Below are positions 8,743-16,901 of a stretch of 64,000 bases of DNA, piece by piece. Positions within the stretch are counted from its first letter, which is position 1, and the number at the start of each line of letters is the position of its first letter. Where the stretch lies: positions 36,766-100,765 of the forward strand of contig JAZNCN010000012.1 in NCBI GenBank assembly GCA_045587545.1, written 5' to 3'. Under the pieces are notes generated by a model. That model did not search any database and was not told the origin of the DNA. It saw nothing but the letters and a program-made list of their open reading frames with translations. The translations under genes were made by a program, and so were the position numbers. The stretch is from Caccoplasma_A sp045587545 (GTDB taxonomy: Bacteria > Bacteroidota > Bacteroidia > Bacteroidales > G3-4614).

Positions 8743-8774
8743 ATTGTATAGCTGAGAATAAAGATGTTACTTTG
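8743..8774 (+). promoter_or_regulatory. Promoter of the small outer-membrane barrel gene
   Basis: TTG at 8744-8746 and TTACTTTG at 8767-8774 are 20 bases apart. The box lies 47 bases before the ATG at 8822, and the alternative TTG start at 8792 is close to the predicted transcription start. Confidence 0.55.
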
Positions 8775-8821
8775 CAATAAATTAGTTAAGATTGCATAAA
8801 GAGCCGATAAAATTTATAAAT

Positions 8822-9367
8822 ATGAAAAAGGTATTAGTGACATTAGTATTGTGTGTAATTGCTCTTACGGCAAAAGCTCAAGCAAATGAGATGTCAGCAA
8901 GTGCACAATTTATTTTAGGAGCAGGTCAGGGAATAGCAAATCCTGGTCTTGGAGTTAAGTTTTCTTACGGAATAACAGATCCTTGGAGAGTTGCAGCATC
9001 ATTTGATTATGGTTTTAAAACAGGGAAGGATATAAGTTCTTGGGATTTAAACTTTGATGCACATTATCAATTCTATTTTGGCAAAGGATTTAGGGTTTAT
9101 CCATTGGCGGGATTAACATTCTTGAACTATACATGGAAAATGGATAAAACTATGTATAACATATATAAAGCTATGGCAATTGAAGAGGGAGAAAAGGTGC
9201 CTGATCGTCCCAAAGATAAAACTTTTTGTGTTGGTATGAATCTTGGAGGAGGTTTTCAATACGATATTAACGATCAGTGGGCTGTTTACTCAGAGATAAA
9301 AGGACAATTGGTTAGTAAAGATGGGTCTCGTTTTGTGTGGAGCGTAGGAGGATCATATAAATTTTAG
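8822..9367 (+). CDS. Small outer-membrane beta-barrel protein
   Basis: The product has 181 residues, starting with the signal peptide MKKVLVTLVLCVIALTAKAQ. The rest consists of short amphipathic strands with Gly and aromatic residues (FILGAGQGI, GLGVKFSYGI, WRVAASFDYGF, WDLNFDAHYQFYFGKGFRVYPLAGL) and ends in an aromatic residue (SVGGSYKF). This is the pattern of an eight-stranded barrel of the OmpA/OmpX-like beta-barrel group. It may be a structural protein or small porin; the substrate is unknown. It is monocistronic, with a promoter upstream and a terminator downstream. The first in-frame start in the region is a TTG and is less likely. Confidence 0.8.
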   Translation: MKKVLVTLVLCVIALTAKAQANEMSASAQFILGAGQGIANPGLGVKFSYGITDPWRVAASFDYGFKTGKDISSWDLNFDAHYQFYFGKGFRVYPLAGLTFLNYTWKMDKTMYNIYKAMAIEEGEKVPDRPKDKTFCVGMNLGGGFQYDINDQWAVYSEIKGQLVSKDGSRFVWSVGGSYKF

Positions 9368-9392
9368 AGTTAGTTCTGAACTTTGTAATAAT

Positions 9393-9433
9393 AAAAAAAT
9401 AAGAATGGGGATCGTTCCTCATTCTTATTTTTT
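9393..9433. terminator. Bidirectional terminator between the barrel and M16 peptidase genes
   Basis: AAAAATAAGAATG pairs with CATTCTTATTTTT. The helix extends through GGG/CCT (one G-T wobble) to an ATCGTT loop. A and T runs flank both sides. Confidence 0.85.
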
Positions 9434-9440
9434 ATAATTG

Positions 9441-10700
9441 TTATCCAAGAACTAATGTCGATAAATTTTTTTTATTGTAAACTCTGTTTGCGCATTCTAA
9501 AATATCTTTTGATGTGATACGCTCTATACGCTCAATGCTATCGTTAATAGAGCGACACTTGTTATGTCGTAACAAACTTTTACCGGCGGAAATTGCAAGG
9601 TTTTCTCTGTTTTCTCTGCTAATTGTTAGTTGCCCTATATATTGACGTTTTGCATTTATTAATTTTGAAGATGACAACTCTTTATTGCAAAGCAGGGATA
9701 GCTGTTTGTTGATAATATCAAAGCATCTCTCAATATTCTTCTTATCAGTGCCAAAATATATTGTAAATAGCCCTGTGTCAGAGTAGTTTGTTATGTTTGA
9801 TTCTACGCTATAAACATACCCTTTCTTTTCGCGAAGGGCTATATTCAGCATACTATTCATTCCGGGACCTCCAAGAATATTGTTTAGTAGGAATAAGTTG
9901 AATCTCTCTTTATCAAATAGGTTATGACATAATCCTCCAATTATAGCATGTGATTGGTAGTTGTCGCACTCTTTATGTGTGTTGAAACATGAATATTTTA
10001 CATCTGAGTTTCTTGATAGTTTGGGTTTATTGTTTCTAAATCCAATTGTCGCATTTTCAATAATGGATATTACCTTCTCAAATTTGGTTTTCCCTGTAAA
10101 AAAGAAAACCATATTTTCAGAAGTGTAAAACTCTTTTATAAAATCTCTGCCTTTTTGAGGCGTTATTCTTTCAAGAGAAGCTATATCGCCCAATATGTTG
10201 TGTCCAAGAGGGTGGTTGTCAAAGATGAGGTTTTCAAACTCATCATATATATATTCAGCGGGGTTGTCAAGATATGAGTTTATTTCATCAATAATAACCT
10301 CTTTCTCCTTTACGCTCTCTGAATCGGGTAAGTTGGAGTTTTGTATAATATCGCACATAAGAGAAACAGCACGTTTGAGATAAGGCTCAAGGTTTACAGT
10401 ATATATGACTGTCTCTTCTTTGCTGGTAAAAGCATTTAACTCTCCTCCAACACTCTCCATGCAATTTAGAATATGTGATGCTTTATGATTAGTAGTGCCT
10501 TTAAAAAGCATATGCTCAACATAATGAGCTATACCCTCTTCTCCTTCAACTTCATCACGGGTCCCGGCATCAATAACAAATCCACAATACGACACATCAG
10601 AGTTTGCATATCTATAAACCACATTTAGTCCTGATGCTAAAGTGCACCATGTGTAATCGCTATTTGATGCAAAATTTAGGTATGAAGTTCTCGCATTCAT
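9441..10700 (-). CDS. M16 family zinc metallopeptidase (processing-protease type)
   Basis: This is an inverzincin of the M16 family, related to mitochondrial processing peptidase beta and PqqF-like proteases. The zinc site HYVEHMLFKGT (HxxEH) lies at about residues 63-67. The third ligand region, about 75 residues later (KEKEVIIDEIN), is present. The 419-residue length equals one M16 module, so the protein would act as a dimer or pair. No signal peptide is seen, so a cytoplasmic location is likely. A C-terminal M16_C domain (about 175-350) contains the GGPGMNSMLNIALREKKGYVYSV segment typical of the active B-type subunit. It has its own promoter and shares a terminator with the barrel gene. 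Confidence 0.92.
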   Translation of the reverse strand: MNARTSYLNFASNSDYTWCTLASGLNVVYRYANSDVSYCGFVIDAGTRDEVEGEEGIAHYVEHMLFKGTTNHKASHILNCMESVGGELNAFTSKEETVIYTVNLEPYLKRAVSLMCDIIQNSNLPDSESVKEKEVIIDEINSYLDNPAEYIYDEFENLIFDNHPLGHNILGDIASLERITPQKGRDFIKEFYTSENMVFFFTGKTKFEKVISIIENATIGFRNNKPKLSRNSDVKYSCFNTHKECDNYQSHAIIGGLCHNLFDKERFNLFLLNNILGGPGMNSMLNIALREKKGYVYSVESNITNYSDTGLFTIYFGTDKKNIERCFDIINKQLSLLCNKELSSSKLINAKRQYIGQLTISRENRENLAISAGKSLLRHNKCRSINDSIERIERITSKDILECANRVYNKKNLSTLVLG

Positions 10701-10722
10701 TTTATAAAATAAATTATTTGTG

Positions 10723-10755
10723 CGAAGTTACACCTCTTTCTGTTAATAAAGCAAA
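10723..10755 (-). promoter_or_regulatory. Promoter of the M16 peptidase gene
   Basis: On the minus strand TAACTTCG (10723-10730) follows TTTG (10752-10755) at a distance of 21 bases. Confidence 0.6.
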
Positions 10756-10896
10756 TTTTGCTCTATAATTTCAAATTTTTATACCTGTTTCATCTTAGAA
10801 TGTAACAAAATAGTATAAAAATGCAAAATGTATATTTTTTATATGTAAAATCTTATAAAATGCTATTTGAAACAGCTATAATTTAAATAATTATGC

Positions 10897-10904
10897 TATC
10901 TTTG
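10897..10904 (+). promoter_or_regulatory. -7 promoter box of the TonB receptor/peptidase locus
   Basis: TATCTTTG is a perfect -7 box, 45 bases before the start codon at 10949. The nearest TTTG upstream (10866-10869) is 27 bases away, which is longer than usual. Confidence 0.55.
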
Positions 10905-10948
10905 CCATAATTTACAAATTAGAATAATCACATTAATGATAAAGATAT

Positions 10949-13882
10949 ATGCTTGGGAATTATAGTAAGTATATTGTGTCGTTGATTAAGAGTATATTTG
11001 TTGTTACTCTTTTGATAGTTTTTGCTACACCCGTAAAAGCTCAATCGCAAAAGGGATTTGTGCTATCGGGAAAGATTATTTCGTCAGAAGGTGATGAGCC
11101 ATTAGAGATGGTGTTGGTGAAGTTGTCAACATCAGCGTGGGCTATGACAAACGAAAAAGGAGAGTTTAAGATTACGGGACTTAAGCAAGGCACATACAAA
11201 TATGAGATTGCATATTTGGGATTTGAAGATGTTGTTGGAGAGGTAACAGTTACAAAAAATATAACAGACTTTTCAATAGTAATGCGTCCTGCAGGCTTAG
11301 GTCTTGAAGAGGTTGTTGTAACCGCCGAAGAACATAAAATGGGTTCTGCTTCAACTATTGGACAAGCCGCAATTCAACACTTACAAGCAAAGAGTGTTGA
11401 AGATATGTTACAACTACTTCCCGGTCAAATAACTAAAAACCCTGATTTAACAAATGCAGGTCAAGCATCTATCCGCGAAATTGATGCAGGAAGCAATAAT
11501 AATAATGCTCTTGGAACTGCAGTTATCGTAGATGGTGCACCAATGAGTAACGATGCTAATATGCAGCTATTTTCAACGGCTCGTTCAGGATCAAATTCAT
11601 CAACTGCAAGTAATACGATGAACGATCAGTCAACAAGTGGAAGAGGAGTTGACTTGCGTTCAATATCTCCCGATAATATTGAATCAATAGAGGTAATTAG
11701 GGGTATCCCTTCTGCAGAGTACGGTAACTTAACTTCAGGAGCCGTAGTAATCAAAACAAAAGTCGGAACAACACCATATGAAGCAAAAGTTAAAATTGAC
11801 CCCAATTCAAAACTTGTCTATATTGGTAAAGGTTTTACTATGAAGAAAAACAGAGGAGCAATTAACTTGTCGGCTGACTATACAAAATCTTATGAAGATA
11901 CCCGAAAGAAATTTAAAGGATATGATCGTATAACTGCGAATGGAGCCTATTCAAATACCTTTATGAAGGAGACTACTCCATTGAGTTTAAACCTAAAAAT
12001 GTCTTATACTCGAAACATAAGTAGTCAGAAAGCAGATGAATCAATGCACCCTGATGAACTATTAGAGAATGCAAGTCAAGGCTTCCGCTTCTCTGCAGAC
12101 GGAATGTGGCGTTTGAATAAATCATGGATAAGCAACTTTAACTATTCGGCATCTTTGTCATATACAAAGCAGACCGATACATATCGCCAATATATAGTAG
12201 GCTCCGCAGTGCCATACGCAACTACTCGTGTGCCGGGAGAATATTCAGTAGCATTCCTTGCTCCAGAATATTTATCTCAATACACAATAAACGGAGAGCC
12301 TCTTACGGCATACGTTCAGTTAAAGGCAAATAAGATGTTTTCATTTGAAAGGGGAACTAACAATATTAAAGTCGGAGCGGACTATAATTTAAGTGCAAAC
12401 TATGGCGATGGAATGTTGTTTGATAATACTACCCCTCCAAAACCGGGAGACGGACAAGGAGCGCGTCCGCGTTCGTATAAATCAATACCGTCAATGCATA
12501 CAATGTCATACTTCTTTGAAAATGCAACGGAAGTAACATTTGCAGGACAAACATTAAATCTTCAAGCGGGAGTTCGTGTGAATACTCTATTCATTGATCA
12601 ACTCGCAAAACGAGGCAATATTACAACAATAGATCCTCGTATCAACTTCTCATATCAATTCTTATCACATCAAAACAATAATGTATTTGACGATTTATCA
12701 ATAGTGGGAGGTTTTGGATTGGCTTCAAAAATGCCAACAATGTCATATCTATATCCTAACCCCGCATACTTTGACTATACAAGTTACAACTCTTATGTAG
12801 CTGATGATCCGTCAAGAACACTTGCAATTATATCATCTGATGTTATTGCCAATACAGCAAATCCCAACTTAAAACCATCAACTTCTCGTAAATTTGAGAT
12901 TGGAATTTCTGGACGTATAAATAAAGTAAGAGGAACAATTACATACTTTAACGAAAGGTACAAAAATGAGTATGGATTTACATCAGTACCTCACTATTTA
13001 AGTTATAATAAATATTATGTACCTGAGGTGGAAAATGAGACATTAATCCCAATATATGTTGAGGGTGAAGGTGTTTATTATACTACTTCTCCCGGCGGTC
13101 CCAAAGATGCTGCAGATAAGTTTACTCAAAAAAGGGTAACTACATATTCAATGCCAAGCAATACCTCAGAAACTTTTAAACAAGGTGTTGAGTATTCATT
13201 TAATTTAGGCGAAATTAAAGCAATAAAAACTGATGTCATTGTTGATGGAGCTTGGTATTATATAAAACGCCGTTCAACAGGAGCAAGTTATAATTACGAT
13301 GACACACCTGTTGATGTAACAACCATAGGCGGCGCAACAAAATCAGGATTTAATACCTATTTGGCTGTTATGCCTACCGGAAGTGGGTCAATAAATCAAC
13401 GAGTAAATACCAATATACGTCTTGTAACACACATACCTGCAATAAAATTGGTCTTTACGACAACAGCTCAGATTGTATGGTTTGAAAGTAGCAAATATAT
13501 ATATGAGGACAATGATGGCAACAATCACTATTATAAAACAATTGATGAACAAGGCAATGAGGTCTATTTAGTTGATCCGTTAGGCTATTATGATAATAAT
13601 GGAAATTATACCGAATGGGATAAATCAATGACTCAAAATAAGGAGTTAAGAGACTTGCCAACCAGAACGTCAAATATGTATTATTACGATACACAAAAAT
13701 ATCCGATAACATGTATGCTTAACTTTAAGATGACAAAAGAGTTTAAGAAATTTGTTGAGCTATCATTTGTGGCGAATAATTTCTTGAAACTTTCAAAATT
13801 GTATCGTCAAGATAAGCGAGGCGGTTATCGAGAGATGTATTCTCCAATATATTTTGGAGCTGAGTTAAAGATAAAGATTTAG
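10949..13882 (+). CDS. TonB-dependent outer-membrane receptor with N-terminal carboxypeptidase-like regulatory domain
   Basis: This is a 977-residue outer-membrane receptor for energised import of an unknown ligand. A signal peptide (about 1-31, ending VKAQ) is followed by a CarboxypepD_reg-like beta-sandwich (about 36-112: GFVLSGKIISSEGDEPLEMV, TNEKGEFKI). Next come a TonB-box-like EEVVVTAEE (about 120), a plug domain (about 128-270, VIVDGAP, IESIEVIRGIPSAEYGNLTSGAVVIKT) and a long barrel ending in aromatic/charged strands. It is not SusC-type: the plug signature differs from the SusC/RagA gene at 40456, and no SusD partner follows. It heads a same-strand run with a DUF4876-type lipoprotein and a DUF6850-type barrel. 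A -7 box lies upstream. Confidence 0.93.
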   Translation: MLGNYSKYIVSLIKSIFVVTLLIVFATPVKAQSQKGFVLSGKIISSEGDEPLEMVLVKLSTSAWAMTNEKGEFKITGLKQGTYKYEIAYLGFEDVVGEVTVTKNITDFSIVMRPAGLGLEEVVVTAEEHKMGSASTIGQAAIQHLQAKSVEDMLQLLPGQITKNPDLTNAGQASIREIDAGSNNNNALGTAVIVDGAPMSNDANMQLFSTARSGSNSSTASNTMNDQSTSGRGVDLRSISPDNIESIEVIRGIPSAEYGNLTSGAVVIKTKVGTTPYEAKVKIDPNSKLVYIGKGFTMKKNRGAINLSADYTKSYEDTRKKFKGYDRITANGAYSNTFMKETTPLSLNLKMSYTRNISSQKADESMHPDELLENASQGFRFSADGMWRLNKSWISNFNYSASLSYTKQTDTYRQYIVGSAVPYATTRVPGEYSVAFLAPEYLSQYTINGEPLTAYVQLKANKMFSFERGTNNIKVGADYNLSANYGDGMLFDNTTPPKPGDGQGARPRSYKSIPSMHTMSYFFENATEVTFAGQTLNLQAGVRVNTLFIDQLAKRGNITTIDPRINFSYQFLSHQNNNVFDDLSIVGGFGLASKMPTMSYLYPNPAYFDYTSYNSYVADDPSRTLAIISSDVIANTANPNLKPSTSRKFEIGISGRINKVRGTITYFNERYKNEYGFTSVPHYLSYNKYYVPEVENETLIPIYVEGEGVYYTTSPGGPKDAADKFTQKRVTTYSMPSNTSETFKQGVEYSFNLGEIKAIKTDVIVDGAWYYIKRRSTGASYNYDDTPVDVTTIGGATKSGFNTYLAVMPTGSGSINQRVNTNIRLVTHIPAIKLVFTTTAQIVWFESSKYIYEDNDGNNHYYKTIDEQGNEVYLVDPLGYYDNNGNYTEWDKSMTQNKELRDLPTRTSNMYYYDTQKYPITCMLNFKMTKEFKKFVELSFVANNFLKLSKLYRQDKRGGYREMYSPIYFGAELKIKI

Positions 13883-13908
13883 AATTAATTTAATGAAAAA
13901 ATAATAAT

Positions 13909-15168
13909 ATGAAGTATTCTGTTATAACATCGTTAATAATATTTACATCTCTATTATTGTTCTCTTCATGTAACAAAGAAGATATAAAAATAGCAAGATA
14001 TTATTCGGTAAATATTTCGTTATTACTACCCGAAGAAGAGGCTGAATATAAAGAAAAAGTAGAGCAAACAACTATAGAAATAGTAAATCAGCAAACTTCT
14101 CACAAATATGTACTAACAGGAGAATATTATCAAGATATATGGCAAACTGAGTTGCCATCTGGAGAGTATAATATATCTGCTATTTTAAAATTAGAGGAAG
14201 ATAATGATTCAGAAGAATCAATATTGTCTTTCAATGGAAAAGTAAGTAGCGTAGGAATATATTCTGATAATAAAGTTTCGTTAGCGTTGAAATCTGTAAA
14301 ACCCTCACCTATAATTTTCAAGGAGATATATTATAGTATGAGTAAAACTACCACAGGAGATCAATACACTAATGACCAATTTTATGAGATATATAACAAC
14401 TCATCAAAAACCCAATATTTAGACAATTGTATATTGGCTCGCACGCAAGGATCAGGTTCGGCTGTAATACCCTGTAGGTGGGTAGATGCAAATGGAGAGA
14501 TATTAATGGAATACCCAACAGATTCATATATTGCAGCATTTGAAGGAGATGGCTCAGGTAAAAAATATCCATTAGAGCCCGGAAAAAGTGTTGTAGTTGC
14601 ATATCAGGCAAAAAATCATAGAACACAAATCAATCCGAATAGTGTTGATTTGAGTAATGCTAACTATGAGGTTAATATCTCAGACTATGTTACAAGTTAT
14701 GCAAATAATCCTGCTGTGTCAGATATGTCAATTATAACAAAGAGTGGAGATATGACAATAACATTCTGGATGTTGCCATATTCGGGAACATCAGCAATTT
14801 TGGCTAAGTTTCCTGATAATATCAATCTTAAGGAATATGCGGCTGATATGGCAAATTATAAAACAATTCCATTTCAGACTGTAAATACGACTCTTTATCT
14901 TATGGTCCCTCAAGATTATGTAATGGACGGAGTGAATATTGTGGGGGTTGACCCTGCAAAACGTCAAGTTCAGTTGAGGGCTGAAGTTGATGCAGGAATG
15001 GTAACAAACTCAGCCGTGTATAATGGAAAGAGTATCAAAAGAAAAGTGAAAAGTGTTGTAAACGGAAGAGTTGTTTATCAAGATACAAATAACTCATCAA
15101 ATGACTTCTTAACAGACCAAACTCCAACACCCGGAGTTGATGCAAACGGAAATACAATAAACAAATAG
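13909..15168 (+). CDS. DUF4876-type lipoprotein
   Basis: A 419-residue lipoprotein (LFSSC, Cys21, followed by NKEDIK, which is weakly acidic). The first 130 residues look like an Ig-like or transthyretin-like beta domain (YSVNISLLLPEEE, LPSGEYNISAILKL). The remainder contains FKEIYYSMSKTTTGDQYTNDQFYEIYNNSS, a segment I associate with the DUF4876 family, which often follows TonB receptors in Bacteroidetes. It starts 26 bases after the receptor and 23 bases before the barrel gene, so the three are probably one transcript. It may act as a surface ligand-capture partner, the role SusD has in other loci. That role is inference. Confidence 0.7.
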   Translation: MKYSVITSLIIFTSLLLFSSCNKEDIKIARYYSVNISLLLPEEEAEYKEKVEQTTIEIVNQQTSHKYVLTGEYYQDIWQTELPSGEYNISAILKLEEDNDSEESILSFNGKVSSVGIYSDNKVSLALKSVKPSPIIFKEIYYSMSKTTTGDQYTNDQFYEIYNNSSKTQYLDNCILARTQGSGSAVIPCRWVDANGEILMEYPTDSYIAAFEGDGSGKKYPLEPGKSVVVAYQAKNHRTQINPNSVDLSNANYEVNISDYVTSYANNPAVSDMSIITKSGDMTITFWMLPYSGTSAILAKFPDNINLKEYAADMANYKTIPFQTVNTTLYLMVPQDYVMDGVNIVGVDPAKRQVQLRAEVDAGMVTNSAVYNGKSIKRKVKSVVNGRVVYQDTNNSSNDFLTDQTPTPGVDANGNTINK

Positions 15169-15191
15169 ATAAAGAATAATAAGATTAATAT

Positions 15192-16778
15192 ATGAAAAAA
15201 ATAATTTATATATCGTTTCACATAGTTTTTATATTGATATTTGCGTCTGCGGTATGTAGTGCACAAACTATCCAAGAAAAATCTGATGAAGATATTTTGA
15301 AAGCTACAATGCAATATAAAGACTATATGTTTTTAAATAATGGAGCATATGGCAGTCTTAACCCAACATTTATGAGAGATTTGCCTTTGGGGCAACTTGC
15401 AACATTACAAGTAAGTTATGGCGCAGGAATGGGCGATTTTCATAAACTTGATAAATCGGGAGATGTCCGCGATTTATTGGTTGAGGTTTACGGTGTAAAA
15501 AAATTAGAGAGTGTATCGTTTGAAGGCGGAATGTCATATCGCAATGGTAAAGAAAAACAACGCCGTTGGAATTCAACTCTATATCAAGCCGAAGATAATC
15601 CGTTTATACTTGCTGATTCTGTCTTTAGTAACTATACCGTAGAGCAGTTTACTCTTGATGGTCGTTTCTCTTGGGAGCCATTAGATTTGTTGCGTTTTGG
15701 AATAAATGCCCTATATGAGGTAGGTGCAACATCTGATGAACAAGATCCTCGCTTGGAGACAAAGGGTATGAGATTTACCATAAATCCGGGTATTGATTTT
15801 AAAGTCTCGAAACACGTAAAAATAGGAGCAACAGGAGGTGTGCGTCTATTCAACGAGAATTCAAGATATAGTACAGTTGAGACAGCTATAAACTCTTCAT
15901 TCTTTGTAATGAAAGGCTTTGGATTGTCTCTTAATAACGGAGGAACATCTTATCAAAGAGAGACAAAAGGAACGGCTTGGTTTGCGGCATTGCAGGTTTA
16001 TATGAATCGTCCCGGTTATACAAACTTCTTGAATGGAGGAATTGAGCAAAACAGGGAAAAAGCTATTGATGGAGGAACAACACAACAGTTTGTAGGCGGA
16101 GAGTATAGAACCCGCAAAATATTTGTAAATGATCGTTTTTCATTTGCAAAAAACAAATATGTGCACAATATCGAAGTGTTTGGAGGGTATGACAAAGTTG
16201 AAGGAATATGGTATGACCAAAAATATATAACAAATTCAAGTGGGCAATCATATTGGGAACCTAAACTAAAATCTATAATTTATACCCAAGATTTATGGCA
16301 AACAGCGTTGAAGTATCGATTTGACGTTTTAAATGCAGGCAATACTCCATCGTGGACTGTTTCTGCTGGTGTTAAGTATGCGAATTCAGATATTAAGAAC
16401 TATCCTGATGGATATAAACAATCATATCAGAATTTAGATGCTAATATCTCTCTTTCAAAACATTTTAGTATTAAGAAAGCAGTATTATCTCTTTCTGCCT
16501 TAGGAAATTATATGGTGAATTTGGAAACAGGCCTACTTCTTGGTGATGATATTGAATTAAAGGATAAATATACTATTCCTATGTATAACTATATAACATC
16601 AGATTCATACTCGGTACAAGGAAGGATTGAGACTAAGATACCTGTAATATCTAAACGCTTTACATCGTATGTAGGAGCATATGTCGAGGCCTCGACACAA
16701 CGCTATGTGGGAGATAATAATATGTTTAGATTGACACATTTTAATAGATTTAGTGGAGGTGTAAACTATACTTTCTAA
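15192..16778 (+). CDS. DUF6850-type outer-membrane beta-barrel protein
   Basis: A 528-residue secreted protein with a signal peptide ending in VCSAQ. After a short N-terminal helix it shows repeated alternating strands with aromatic girdles (ARF/SWEPLDLLRFGINALYEVG, VKIGATGGVRLF, YVGAYVEASTQRYV) and ends in FSGGVNYTF, a barrel-type C-terminus. I recognise it as similar to the DUF6850 barrel proteins that accompany DUF4876 lipoproteins. The transported compound is unknown. It is probably co-transcribed with the two genes upstream. A GT-wobble hairpin follows the stop codon and may reduce read-through into the peptidase genes. Confidence 0.7.
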   Translation: MKKIIYISFHIVFILIFASAVCSAQTIQEKSDEDILKATMQYKDYMFLNNGAYGSLNPTFMRDLPLGQLATLQVSYGAGMGDFHKLDKSGDVRDLLVEVYGVKKLESVSFEGGMSYRNGKEKQRRWNSTLYQAEDNPFILADSVFSNYTVEQFTLDGRFSWEPLDLLRFGINALYEVGATSDEQDPRLETKGMRFTINPGIDFKVSKHVKIGATGGVRLFNENSRYSTVETAINSSFFVMKGFGLSLNNGGTSYQRETKGTAWFAALQVYMNRPGYTNFLNGGIEQNREKAIDGGTTQQFVGGEYRTRKIFVNDRFSFAKNKYVHNIEVFGGYDKVEGIWYDQKYITNSSGQSYWEPKLKSIIYTQDLWQTALKYRFDVLNAGNTPSWTVSAGVKYANSDIKNYPDGYKQSYQNLDANISLSKHFSIKKAVLSLSALGNYMVNLETGLLLGDDIELKDKYTIPMYNYITSDSYSVQGRIETKIPVISKRFTSYVGAYVEASTQRYVGDNNMFRLTHFNRFSGGVNYTF

Positions 16779-16808
16779 AATTGATAAATAGTAATTTATG
16801 ACTAAATT

Positions 16809-16844
16809 TTAGCCTAATTAGACCAATTAGTCCAATTAGGCTAA
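16809..16844 (+). repeat. Palindromic AATTAG repeat hairpin after the barrel gene
   Basis: TTAGCCTAATT at 16809 pairs with AATTAGGCTAA ending at 16844. The central bases also pair if G-U wobbles are allowed, so the whole 36 bases fold. Three direct AATTAG copies are embedded. Only TTTT follows, so terminator function is uncertain. Confidence 0.6.
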
Positions 16845-16901
16845 TTTTCTAAGAATACTAAAATATTATTAATCAGATAAATAAAAAACTAACAATATAT
16901 T

